The notes: a model not told the origin generated them from the letters alone. DNA of 16,411 nt from Phocaeicola sp. (GCA_020026175.1 JAHHQV010000059.1:1-16411); one strand, 5' to 3'. Counted from the stretch's first letter, positions 6,393-14,338 are shown. A program made the numbers and translations.

Positions 6393-7448
6393 TTATTTTT
6401 CTTCCTTTACTCTGGACAAACCGATGAATACCGCCGAAAGCATCGTAAATACATATGCCTGAATAAAAGCGACAAGTATCTCAAGGGCGGACATGAATAC
6501 GCCAAACAGAACAGAGACAAATGTCATCATTCCATTTATAAACGGGCCCACCTTGACTGTGATAAAGATTATAGCCAACAAACTGAGTATAGCTGCATGA
6601 CCAGCCATAATATTGGCAAAAAGTCGAATCATAAGAGCAAACGGTTTGGTAAATATTCCGAAAAACTCTATAACCGGCATCATAGGTACAGGAACCTTAA
6701 GCCACAATGGAACTTCGGGCCAGAAAATCTCCTTCCAATATCCCTTCGTAGCAAAGACATTTGTAAATATGAAGGTGACAAGAGCCAAGACAAATGTTAT
6801 TGCAATATTGCCAGTCACATTTGCACCTCCAGGGAAAAAAGGAATAAGTCCCATAAGATTGTTTACCAATATAAAGAAAAACACCGTAAGAAGATATGGT
6901 GCATAACGTCTGTAGTCAGGACCTATACAACCCTTGATTACATCGTTGTAAACAATAAGCACCAACGACTCTATCATTCCTACCCCTCCATTAGGAGCGC
7001 CATTCTCTACAGGATGCTTCTTGTACCATCTGGCACATCCCAATATTATCCATACCAAAACAATACTGTTGATAATCATCGCCAACACATTCTTTGTTAT
7101 TGATATGTCGAATGGTCTGACTTCATTTCCCGCTGTATCACGTTCTACTATTTTTCCGTCATAATCTCCACCCTTAGCTATAAACAAGCCTTCATGTTCT
7201 CCCTCTTCGAGACAAGAAGACATAAACACATGCCAGCCGGTACTGCTCTTTACGATTACCGGCAACGGAATGGATATATGCCTGTCGCCTATACTTACTA
7301 TATGCCATTCGTATGCATCATTAATATGGCCGAAAACAAGAGAATTTACATCAATATCAGATTTATTCCCAGCTTCACCTCCAGAAGCAAAACATGGCAT
7401 AACAGCCGACATTATCAGCAAAATCCATATATACAGAACTCTTTTCAT
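6393..7448 (-). CDS. atpB: F1Fo ATP synthase subunit a with N-terminal periplasmic extension
   Basis: Subunit a provides the two proton half-channels next to the c-ring. The core (about residues 120-345) has several membrane helices. It carries the essential arginine in ALMIRLFANIMAGHA (R275), and the last helix LEILVAFIQAYVFTMLSAVF includes the conserved Q330. At 351 residues it is longer than the 270-residue E. coli protein. The extra part is an N-terminal signal-like segment (MKRVLYIWILLIMSAVMPCF, likely cut after CFA at 21) plus about 95 residues with FGHINDAYEWHIV, then a lysine- and glycine-rich stretch before the first core helix. This extension is usual in Bacteroidota. Its start overlaps the stop of the upstream membrane protein (ATGA), indicating translational coupling. 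Confidence 0.96.
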   Translation of the reverse strand: MKRVLYIWILLIMSAVMPCFASGGEAGNKSDIDVNSLVFGHINDAYEWHIVSIGDRHISIPLPVIVKSSTGWHVFMSSCLEEGEHEGLFIAKGGDYDGKIVERDTAGNEVRPFDISITKNVLAMIINSIVLVWIILGCARWYKKHPVENGAPNGGVGMIESLVLIVYNDVIKGCIGPDYRRYAPYLLTVFFFILVNNLMGLIPFFPGGANVTGNIAITFVLALVTFIFTNVFATKGYWKEIFWPEVPLWLKVPVPMMPVIEFFGIFTKPFALMIRLFANIMAGHAAILSLLAIIFITVKVGPFINGMMTFVSVLFGVFMSALEILVAFIQAYVFTMLSAVFIGLSRVKEEK

Positions 7449-7855
7449 TTTATCCGTTTCTTTCTTTTTAATATAATCTCTATTTTAACGAAATAAGCAG
7501 TCTCAACTATCAAGAATGGTATATAATAGGCCATAAAAGCCATTATGAATGAAATGATTTCGTGCCTTACTATAAGACAATACAAGATAACAATAAAAAT
7601 ACTTGCAAACAGTTTTATTATCTTATTAAGCAAAAACATAGGAACCATCTTGCCTTCACCCATTCTGAAAGCTAACGAAAACATACTTATGTTGAAAAAT
7701 CCGTATAGAAGAAAAAAGGCAGGAATAATAGGAAACATGACAAAATACCTGTGCGGTATAAAGAAATAATAAACTGCACCTACTATTATTGTCAAGACTA
7801 CTATCAGTATCAATATCTGCCTGATATATTTTCTCCTTGCGGTCAACAAAAACAT
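7445..7855 (-). CDS. AtpI-like four-helix membrane protein of the atp operon
   Basis: The 136-residue protein has four predicted membrane segments (about 12-32, 37-60, 74-96 and 98-124) and a basic tail (LKRKKRIK). It sits where other bacteria have atpI, just before atpB, and its stop overlaps the atpB start by four bases. AtpI proteins are not part of the finished enzyme but help c-ring assembly or Mg2+ supply. I see no decisive sequence motif, so the function is inferred from position, size and topology. The phrase FRMGEGKMVPMFLLNKIIKL (63-82) lies in the loop between helices 2 and 3 and may be a useful family marker. The gap to atpC is 22 bases. Confidence 0.72.
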   Translation of the reverse strand: MFLLTARRKYIRQILILIVVLTIIVGAVYYFFIPHRYFVMFPIIPAFFLLYGFFNISMFSLAFRMGEGKMVPMFLLNKIIKLFASIFIVILYCLIVRHEIISFIMAFMAYYIPFLIVETAYFVKIEIILKRKKRIK

Positions 7856-7877
7856 GTTTTTCTTTTTCTTTAAATGG

Positions 7878-8150
7878 TTATATTTCTACACAAACAGAGA
7901 CCTGATTGTTTTTTACTTCAACGAAGCCACCTTTTATTTCAAGAACCTGTACATCTCTTTTCACCCTAAAGCGAGCATCGCCACATTGATATTTGATTTC
8001 ACCGGCAATCAATGACGACACTATAGGAGCATGATTAATCAATACCTGAAACCGTCCTACTTCGCCCGGCAAATCAACCCACTTTACATAGCCCTTGAAA
8101 ATGGTTTTCTCGGGTGAGACTATCACCAATTCCAATTCCTTTTCATCCAT
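7878..8150 (-). CDS. atpC: F1Fo ATP synthase subunit epsilon, short form
   Basis: Epsilon attaches gamma to the c-ring and, in many bacteria, inhibits ATP hydrolysis with its C-terminal helices. This protein has only 90 residues against the usual 130-140. The beta-sandwich is complete: LVIVSPEKTIFKG (8-20), the LPGEVGRFQVLINHAPIVSS motif (27-46), and KGGFVEVKNNQVSV (73-86). It ends at once with CVEI and a stop, so the helical inhibitory domain is absent. Short epsilons of this kind occur in other Bacteroidota, so it is not a truncation by mutation. It follows atpD by five bases. Confidence 0.93.
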   Translation of the reverse strand: MDEKELELVIVSPEKTIFKGYVKWVDLPGEVGRFQVLINHAPIVSSLIAGEIKYQCGDARFRVKRDVQVLEIKGGFVEVKNNQVSVCVEI

Positions 8151-8155
8151 AATCT

Positions 8156-9682
8156 TTAAGATTTAGCAGCTTCAAGAAGTTTCTTTCCTTTCTCTATAGC
8201 ATCTTCTATAGTTCCTACATTAAGGAAAGCCTGCTCAGGAAGATAATCGACCTCACCGTCAAGTATCATCTTGAATCCCTTTATAGTATCATCTATAGAG
8301 ACCATAGCTCCAGGTACACCCGTAAACTGTTCGGCTACGGCAAATGGTTGTGAAAGAAACCTCTGTACCCTACGTGCCCGGTTTACTGTGATACGGTCTT
8401 CGTCCGACAGTTCATCCATACCAAGAATGGATATTATATCCTGAAGTTCCTTGTTTCTCTGAAGAATCTGTTTTACCCTCTGAGCCGTGTCATAATGCTC
8501 CTGTCCTACAATAAGAGGATTCAATATGCGGGAAGTAGAATCAAGAGGGTCTACAGCTGGGTATATACCAAGTTCTGCAATTTTTCGGCTCAATACTGTA
8601 GTAGCATCAAGATGAGTAAATGTAGTTGCAGGAGCCGGGTCTGTCAAGTCGTCGGCAGGAACATATACTGCCTGAACAGAAGTAATAGAGCCGTTCTTGG
8701 TAGAAGTGATGCGTTCCTGCATCTTACCCATTTCCGTTGCCAAAGTAGGCTGATAACCTACAGCCGAAGGCATACGTCCCAACAAAGCCGAGACCTCGGA
8801 ACCAGCCTGGGTGAAACGGAAAATATTGTCGATAAAGAAAAGAATATCTTTAGGACTGTTTTCTTCTGTCTTGCGGTCACGGAACGACTCGGCAAGTGTA
8901 AGTCCTGACAATGCTACAGACTGACGAGCACCAGGAGGTTCATTCATCTGCCCGAACACCATTGCAACCTGAGACTTCTCTACTTCATTGTAGTCTACTT
9001 TTGAAAGGTCCCATTTACCTTCCTCCATACTCTTCTGGAATTCGTCTCCATAACGGATAACACCTGATTCAATCATTTCTCTGAGCAAATCGTTTCCTTC
9101 GCGAGTACGTTCACCTACACCGGCAAATACAGAAAAACCATTGTGTTTCTTGGCAATGTTATTTATAAGTTCCTTTATAAGTACAGTCTTTCCAACACCG
9201 GCACCTCCGAACAAACCGATTTTACCACCTTTAAGATATGGCTCAAGAAGGTCTATCACCTTTATACCTGTAAACAATACTTCCTGAGTTGTAGCCAAAT
9301 CTTCAAAACGAGGAGGTTCACGATGAATAGGGAAACCCTCTTTCTTGTCAAGTTCAGCCATACCATCAATGGTTTCGCCTACAACATTCATTACACGGCC
9401 TTTGATTTGCGAGCCTACAGGCATCGTGATAGGATTTCCAGTAGGTATAACTTCCATTCCGCGTTTTAATCCATCAGTACTATCCATAGCAACAGTACGA
9501 ACTGTATCTTCTCCGATATGTTGCTGAACTTCTATTACCAAAATGCGACCATCCTTACGTACTATGGTCATCGCATCATGAATTTTAGGCAAGGATACTT
9601 CTGCATCCAAACCTTTCAGGTTAAAATGAACATCCACTACCGGACCTATAACCTGTGAAATATGTCCTATAACTCCTGACAT
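8156..9682 (-). CDS. atpD: F1Fo ATP synthase subunit beta
   Basis: Beta carries the catalytic sites of ATP synthesis and hydrolysis. From the chosen ATG 9682 it has 508 residues (an in-frame ATG at 9694 would add MDII; MSGVIGHISQVIGPVVDV fits the usual start). The Walker A motif GGAGVGKT is at 159-166, the catalytic glutamate in VGERTREGND is E191, and QMNEPPGAR is at about 245-253. LFFIDNIFRFTQAGSEVSAL is the Walker B region, and the lever motif is LGMDELSDEDR. Between SGVI and SQVAMVFG there is an insertion of roughly 25 residues (about 210-234, with DEFQKSMEEGKWDLSKVDYN). E. coli lacks it but Bacteroidota often have it. It is the first gene of the operon. Confidence 0.98.
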   Translation of the reverse strand: MSGVIGHISQVIGPVVDVHFNLKGLDAEVSLPKIHDAMTIVRKDGRILVIEVQQHIGEDTVRTVAMDSTDGLKRGMEVIPTGNPITMPVGSQIKGRVMNVVGETIDGMAELDKKEGFPIHREPPRFEDLATTQEVLFTGIKVIDLLEPYLKGGKIGLFGGAGVGKTVLIKELINNIAKKHNGFSVFAGVGERTREGNDLLREMIESGVIRYGDEFQKSMEEGKWDLSKVDYNEVEKSQVAMVFGQMNEPPGARQSVALSGLTLAESFRDRKTEENSPKDILFFIDNIFRFTQAGSEVSALLGRMPSAVGYQPTLATEMGKMQERITSTKNGSITSVQAVYVPADDLTDPAPATTFTHLDATTVLSRKIAELGIYPAVDPLDSTSRILNPLIVGQEHYDTAQRVKQILQRNKELQDIISILGMDELSDEDRITVNRARRVQRFLSQPFAVAEQFTGVPGAMVSIDDTIKGFKMILDGEVDYLPEQAFLNVGTIEDAIEKGKKLLEAAKS

Positions 9683-9720
9683 GATTATATCCATTAAATT
9701 ATTATCTCAATTGACTAATG

Positions 9721-9728
9721 CAAATGTA
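9721..9728 (-). promoter_or_regulatory. Bacteroidales -7 element (TACATTTG) of the atp operon
   Basis: TACATTTG on the minus strand is an exact TAnnTTTG match, 38 bases before the chosen atpD ATG. It would give a leader of about 30 bases. No clear -33 TTTG was found. The rest of the 190-base gap between the permease gene and atpD is AT-rich. It has no GC-rich hairpin, so some read-through from the upstream operon is possible. Confidence 0.65.
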
Positions 9729-9871
9729 AGGTTTTATACGGTTATATGTTTTTAAAGTAACATTTTTTAGTCATCTAACATAGTTATAGAACATAATAAA
9801 ATATAATTATCCCATTACTCTTTACATATGATTATACTGATAAAGACTTTTTAAACAAATGATATTATCGA

Positions 9872-11053
9872 TTATTTCAATATTGAACCCACCTTTCTGG
9901 ATATTGCAACAACATTGTATACAGAAACTACAATAAAAACAGATAACCCGGAAAGCAACATCGGAATAGGACTTCCCTTACTGAAAGAAGGTATAATATC
10001 TTCGAGCAATCCTAAGTATATATCTCTTGACATGAATACTATGACTACAGAAATTATCAATACCGATATATTCAACAAAAAGGCCAGTATCTGATAAGGC
10101 AAAGATACACGCCTTGCACTGAAACCAATAAGACGAAGACTCTCCAATTTATCGGTATTCTTTTGCAACAACAGATAAATACTCAATATCAAGATATAGA
10201 ATGACAGAATACTAATGACAATACCCACAGCTATCACTACTCCTGTCATAACCTTCAAGAACCAAACCGTCTTTCCTGAATCCAACTTATTGTCTTCTGT
10301 TTCGTATCCGTTATCACTAAAATAGCGGGCTATCCTTTCGTCAGCAGGATTGTCTACCTCAATTATCAAGCGGGAAGGCTGTGACTTTTTATCGCCTCCA
10401 AATTTACTGTTCGCCTCATTCATAAAAGATTCAGGCACAAGAATAGTGTTCAGCCTGTTGGAGAATCCAACTATCCTTCCCTTCAAGACTTCTCTTCTGC
10501 CATTGCCAGACAAGCTTATATCTAAAGAAACTAAACCGACCATGCCTTCGGATATTTGAGGAAGATTCCTGCTTTTAGCAAAGCCAAAGTTATAAAGGTT
10601 AAGATAATTTCGAGGTACCACTATAGGTATCTCACTATCGCCTATGTTGTAATCCCAGTCCTTTGACTTAATATCTACAAAATCATCAGGAACAGACTCG
10701 AAAAACATAGCCGTTGAAATATTCATACCACTAAACTCCAAGCCTGCATACACCTTGAACTGTGCAGTCTGGAATGTACCTACCTTCTTCACAAAGTCCT
10801 GCGATTTGACATCTTTCAGTTCGTCAGAAGAGAATGTTCCGTTTTTACCAACCAAAGAGCCAAGTGTGCTGACTTTCTTGCTCACTACTATATAATCGTT
10901 GTTAATGAAGCTATCGCCTCCTTTGAAAACAGATATTATATCACTATAAAACTGAACACTAAGCAACACTATGACCATACCACAAAGATTGGCAAGAAAA
11001 AATCCAGCCAATTGCGCAACACTGATATGTTGTTTCAATAATTTCCAAAGCAT
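9872..11053 (-). CDS. FtsX/MacB-like ABC transporter permease
   Basis: The 393-residue protein has the topology of FtsX-domain permeases. There is one N-terminal membrane helix (about 13-36), a large outer domain (about 40-260), and three C-terminal helices (about 267-296, 321-342, 363-384). The loop KLESLRLIGFSARRVSLPYQ (about 302-321) after the second helix matches the family's L-x-x-LR-x-(L/I)G-(A/F)S signature, which contacts the ATPase. Such permeases (LolCE, MacB, FtsEX types) do not form channels but transmit ATP-driven movement to the periplasm for lipoprotein or peptide release or for cell-wall enzyme control. The substrate here is unknown. It follows the ATPase gene by 21 bases and is the last of the four-gene run from rsmE. 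Confidence 0.85.
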   Translation of the reverse strand: MLWKLLKQHISVAQLAGFFLANLCGMVIVLLSVQFYSDIISVFKGGDSFINNDYIVVSKKVSTLGSLVGKNGTFSSDELKDVKSQDFVKKVGTFQTAQFKVYAGLEFSGMNISTAMFFESVPDDFVDIKSKDWDYNIGDSEIPIVVPRNYLNLYNFGFAKSRNLPQISEGMVGLVSLDISLSGNGRREVLKGRIVGFSNRLNTILVPESFMNEANSKFGGDKKSQPSRLIIEVDNPADERIARYFSDNGYETEDNKLDSGKTVWFLKVMTGVVIAVGIVISILSFYILILSIYLLLQKNTDKLESLRLIGFSARRVSLPYQILAFLLNISVLIISVVIVFMSRDIYLGLLEDIIPSFSKGSPIPMLLSGLSVFIVVSVYNVVAISRKVGSILK

Positions 11054-11074
11054 CTTAATTTAATTTTATCGAAT

Positions 11075-11719
11075 TTATAATCTAAAAACAGAATCGTAGT
11101 TCATCAACAGCCTGTGGCCTATGGATGTGACGATGATACCTACTCCTCTGCTTCTAATGTCTTCGTCAAGTATGCTACACATAATCTTTCCATTATTCTC
11201 GTCAAGATGGCTTACAGGCTCGTCCATAAACAAAAAATCTGAAGGCTGACAAAGCATACGTATGAAAGCCACCCTCTGTTGTTGTCCAAATGACATCCTT
11301 GATACCGGTTGCGACCATTTTTCGGCTATATCAAGTTGTTCAAACCACTCTTTTATCTGCCTTTCACTTCTAAAAGATGTAAGATTATTCTTCAGCATAA
11401 CATTCTCTGAGGCAGTAAGTTCGCCAAAAAGCCTTAGTTCCTGAAACATCATGGCAATGGCATTTCTTCTTATTTCATCCCATCCGCACGACGATATGCC
11501 CTTGATATTCATTCCATCAAAATTGATTATTCCCTGATAATCATGTCTGTACCCATATATATAGCTACATAAAGAAGATTTACCGGTACCTGAGGCTGCT
11601 TCTATCAAGTATGATTTCCCTCTCTCAAAATAAACTTCCTTATGCCAAATATCAGATACTATACTATCTCTACCAGAAAAAACTTGCGGTAAAGTTTGTT
11701 TCAACTCTATGCTATTCAT
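11075..11719 (-). CDS. ABC transporter ATP-binding protein, partner of the FtsX-like permease
   Basis: A 214-residue nucleotide-binding subunit with Walker A ASGTGKSS (42-49), Q-loop Q93 in MMFQELRLFGELTASENV, and Walker B DFLFMDEP (161-168, catalytic E167). The D-loop is SHLDE and the switch histidine is H202 in VTSIGHR. The signature motif is unusual: MSFGQQQR (142-149) instead of LSGGQQQR, keeping the central G and Q residues but replacing the first G by F. The L(F/P)GELTASENV segment places it near the LolD/MacB/FtsE group, which pairs with FtsX-like permeases, and one is encoded directly downstream. There are no membrane segments. The ATPase would act at the inner membrane. Confidence 0.88.
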   Translation of the reverse strand: MNSIELKQTLPQVFSGRDSIVSDIWHKEVYFERGKSYLIEAASGTGKSSLCSYIYGYRHDYQGIINFDGMNIKGISSCGWDEIRRNAIAMMFQELRLFGELTASENVMLKNNLTSFRSERQIKEWFEQLDIAEKWSQPVSRMSFGQQQRVAFIRMLCQPSDFLFMDEPVSHLDENNGKIMCSILDEDIRSRGVGIIVTSIGHRLLMNYDSVFRL

Positions 11720-11746
11720 AATTAACGATTTTTTCTATATAAATTA

Positions 11747-11791
11747 CGGAACAAGACCATGATATAAAAAACATATCAAAGCCTTGTTCCG
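11747..11791. repeat. Long hairpin between the DUF4836 gene and the ABC ATPase gene
   Basis: CGGAACAAG (11747-11755) is the exact reverse complement of CTTGTTCCG (11783-11791). Inside the loop a second pair, GATAT (11761-11765) and ATATC (11773-11777), would extend the structure. On the minus strand the base of the stem is followed by TAATTTATATAG, not a pure T-run, so it is at best a partial terminator. It may set the ratio of lipoprotein to ABC transcript or protect an mRNA end. Confidence 0.55.
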
Positions 11792-11803
11792 CACAAAAAA
11801 CTA

Positions 11804-13330
11804 TTATTTATTTAAAACTACAGACAACGGATTCTTGTCTTTATCTTTCATGACAATCTCTATATGAAGATTTTCCCATTCAGGAGATTCAACGGTAAAA
11901 TAATCCAATTTACCCAACATCTTGAAAAATGTAGATGCTAAATTGTTGCCTTTCTTTACATCCACCAGTTTCCCTAACGAAGACAAATCGGAAGCCATGA
12001 AAAACTTCTGTCCTTTAACTCTTTCACCCCAGGGCTTATTTCGAAGACTTAACCCCAACACATGTCTGTCTATCAAAGATTCTTTATTTGTTATATAAAG
12101 CTTATTGCCATTCACGCCAATCCATAAAGCAACAGGACCACTTGAAAGACCTACAATACTACCATTGTATGTCTTGAATTCGTATCCATTTTCACCATGA
12201 TTATCAAACAATACTTGTCCTCCAGACATGGCAGCCATACTTTTCAACGATTCAAAAGACTGCAAAAAGCCGCTACTCTTAACATCTGCGAATGCAATAA
12301 ATTCACTGCTACCATTGCCAGACAGGGCCAAAACGACATCACCTTCTATAGCATCAAATACAGACGCAAAATCTACTGGAAGCATAGATTTCTCAAAATA
12401 TCGTCTTACAGAAGGATTTCCACAGATAAAATCAAAAAAATCACCACCTTTTATATTGGCAGCAACCCAAAAAGGAGTATTTGAAGGAAACATATCAATA
12501 TATTCACCTTTAATAGAGGAAGTGACTTTTTCCTTCTTTTCCATTATCTCATCCATTATTTTATCGTCAAAGATAGTTTCAATATCTACCTTCACTTTGC
12601 CTTTTTCGAAATCTACAGTTGATATAGCTTTGACATTCTTCAATGACAATTCGGCTGAAACCCCCATGACAATGGGATATATATACTCTGTGGGAAATAC
12701 TTCCAACGAGTTCCATGCAACAATATCTGAATTCCGACTGCTCATCTGCCTGAAATCATCGGATGCAGAAAATCCTTCGCCATCTTCTTGACGTAACCAC
12801 ATTGAAGCCTTCCTCAGCAATGAGGAGGTACTGCTGCTCTTTTTGTCAATAACAAGCAACATGGCATGAGACTTGTATGCCAACAAAACGTTTCCCACAG
12901 ATGTCCATTTACAACCATCTGTTTCATTGATTTTATCGCATATATGTTGGCTTGACAATATACCTAACAAATCTTCCAGTTTATCTTCATCGTCAACTTT
13001 TACAAGTATCCCACTTGTTTTTGCCTGTTCGCCTGCAAAAACATAAACTTTGTCTGTCAGCCCAAGTCCACTTTCTGAAATGTTATCAAAAAGTTTATCA
13101 ACCAAAGCATCAGCACCAGTCAAACCACTCTTAAACATTGATTTTAATCTGCCTTTCAAAGCTGAATTTGTAGTATTTCCACTTAAACCAGCTTTTTCAG
13201 ACATAGAATTCAAATCTACAGAAACAACAGCTGCCGCCCGTGAAGGTATAACACTTCTATAGTCAGAATCATTTCCGCAGGCAGACATAGCCATAGCTAA
13301 TATTAAAGCATAAAAAAACTTACATTTCAT
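11804..13330 (-). CDS. DUF4836 family lipoprotein
   Basis: A 508-residue protein from the chosen ATG 13330, beginning MKCKFFYALILAMAMSAC. This is a lipoprotein signal with lipobox MSAC (C18). An in-frame ATG six codons upstream (13348) would overlap the rsmE stop and put MQSDSK before the basic n-region. The mature part opens YRSVIPSRAAAVVSVDLNSM, the typical start of DUF4836 proteins, in which a conserved proline-alanine segment precedes a strand. Repeated alpha/beta units follow, with VVLALSGNGSSEFIAFADVK and FFMASDLSSL further on. The family is restricted largely to Bacteroidota and has no established function. It lies seven bases after rsmE and before an ABC ATPase and permease, which suggests a client or partner relationship with that transporter (inference). 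Confidence 0.85.
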   Translation of the reverse strand: MKCKFFYALILAMAMSACGNDSDYRSVIPSRAAAVVSVDLNSMSEKAGLSGNTTNSALKGRLKSMFKSGLTGADALVDKLFDNISESGLGLTDKVYVFAGEQAKTSGILVKVDDEDKLEDLLGILSSQHICDKINETDGCKWTSVGNVLLAYKSHAMLLVIDKKSSSTSSLLRKASMWLRQEDGEGFSASDDFRQMSSRNSDIVAWNSLEVFPTEYIYPIVMGVSAELSLKNVKAISTVDFEKGKVKVDIETIFDDKIMDEIMEKKEKVTSSIKGEYIDMFPSNTPFWVAANIKGGDFFDFICGNPSVRRYFEKSMLPVDFASVFDAIEGDVVLALSGNGSSEFIAFADVKSSGFLQSFESLKSMAAMSGGQVLFDNHGENGYEFKTYNGSIVGLSSGPVALWIGVNGNKLYITNKESLIDRHVLGLSLRNKPWGERVKGQKFFMASDLSSLGKLVDVKKGNNLASTFFKMLGKLDYFTVESPEWENLHIEIVMKDKDKNPLSVVLNK

Positions 13331-13337
13331 TTTTGAA

Positions 13338-14039
13338 TCACTTTGCATTAATAAGATTCATTATATGTACTGCAACCAATGCCGCCGTTTCTGTACGCAG
13401 GCGTGATTTTCCTAATGTTATAGGCTTAAAACCATTATTTATAGCTAATTCAACTTCTTCATTGCTAAAATCGCCCTCCGGACCTATAAGTACCAAAGCA
13501 TCATTTCCTGGAACCAAAGCTTCTTTCAACTGGATTTTTTCACCCTCATTACAATGAGCTATAAATTTATCACCACTAAAATCCTGCTTTACAAATTTCT
13601 CGAAATCTGTCATTTCATTTATAACAGGTTTCCTTGCCTTTAATGACTGTTTTACAGCAGATACCACTATCTTTTCTACTCTTTCAGTCTTTATCACTTT
13701 CCTTTCGGAATAACGGCTACTGAGGAAAGTAAGTTCATCAAAACCTATCTCTGTTGCTTTTTCAGCAAACCACTCTACTCTTTCCATCATTTTAGTAGGA
13801 GCCATAGCCAAATGCAAATGACCTGTCCAAAATGGCTCTTGCTCTATAGTCTCTACTATCTTTACCTGACAACGCTTTCCAGAAGCAGCACTTATCACTG
13901 CCTTATAAAAAAAGCCTTTACCGTCAGTAAGTAATATTTCATCGCCCATACCAAGGCGCAATACTCTAAGACAATGTCCTGCTTCTTCGGCAGGAAGTTC
14001 AGGATTCGATAAAATATCAGGTGTGTAAAATACGTGCAT
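13338..14039 (-). CDS. rsmE: 16S rRNA (uracil-1498-N3)-methyltransferase RsmE
   Basis: RsmE methylates U1498 of 16S rRNA using S-adenosylmethionine and belongs to the SPOUT (trefoil-knot) class. The 233-residue protein has an N-terminal PUA-like domain (about 1-70: EAGHCLRVLRLGMGDEILLTDG). The catalytic domain follows with EKATEIGFDELTFLSSRYSE (93-112) and QSLKARKP (131-138). The cofactor-binding knot is formed by LVLIGPEGDFS (182-192) and LGKSRLRTETAALVAVH (209-225). Length and motifs are standard. It is the first gene of a four-gene run, with a -7 promoter match 65 bases upstream, and it ends seven bases before the DUF4836 gene. Confidence 0.95.
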   Translation of the reverse strand: MHVFYTPDILSNPELPAEEAGHCLRVLRLGMGDEILLTDGKGFFYKAVISAASGKRCQVKIVETIEQEPFWTGHLHLAMAPTKMMERVEWFAEKATEIGFDELTFLSSRYSERKVIKTERVEKIVVSAVKQSLKARKPVINEMTDFEKFVKQDFSGDKFIAHCNEGEKIQLKEALVPGNDALVLIGPEGDFSNEEVELAINNGFKPITLGKSRLRTETAALVAVHIMNLINAK

Positions 14040-14103
14040 ATTATTATTAATGTTTGTTTATTTATTATTTTGCTCTAATTAGAATATTTATAAGTATATG
14101 TCA

Positions 14104-14111
14104 CAAAAGTA
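14104..14111 (-). promoter_or_regulatory. Bacteroidales -7 element (TACTTTTG) for rsmE and downstream genes
   Basis: TACTTTTG on the minus strand is an exact TAnnTTTG match, 65 bases before the rsmE start codon. A TTTTTC run about 20 bases further upstream could serve as the -33 region. Confidence 0.55.
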
Positions 14112-14145
14112 CGAATAAAAAGTGATAAACAGAAAAATGTAGCAA

Positions 14146-14306
14146 AGTTATTGGCAGATAGGAGTTTTAGGAAGATGGCTTGAAAAAATGAAAGACAGAA
14201 AAAGCAATGAAAAAGCCAAGTTAGGACATCGCAGCGTTACCAATTCGTGACCATGCCCCAAACAGGTTATGACGTGATTGTTGTCTACCAAAAAATAGAG
14301 ACGTAA
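14146..14306 (+). pseudogene. Possible decayed coding fragment in the rsmE/TPR-regulator intergenic region
   Basis: The 315-base gap between rsmE and the TPR regulator is mostly AT-rich, but 14220-14290 is clearly richer in G and C. On the plus strand one frame is open from 14146 to a TGA at 14248 and reads GVLGRWLEKMKDRKSNEKAK. A second frame is open through 14306 and ends TMPQTGYDVIVVYQKIET. Joining the two near 14245 would make one protein-like tail. I do not recognise a family. It could be a relic of a transposase or other gene, or chance. The rest of the gap holds only the two divergent promoter elements. Confidence 0.2.
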
Positions 14307-14330
14307 TGATGTGTATTTATCTCTTTTTTC

Positions 14331-14338
14331 TAATTTTG
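14331..14338 (+). promoter_or_regulatory. Bacteroidales -7 element (TAATTTTG) for the TPR regulator
   Basis: TAATTTTG is an exact TAnnTTTG match, and its first base lies 24 bases before the ATG at 14355. The leader would be only about ten bases. The same eight bases recur twice before the next gene (16271 and 16327). Confidence 0.55.

Noticed and set aside
9695..9871. Terminator between the permease gene and atpD
   Set aside because: The gap is AT-rich and I found no GC-containing stem followed by a T-run on the minus strand.
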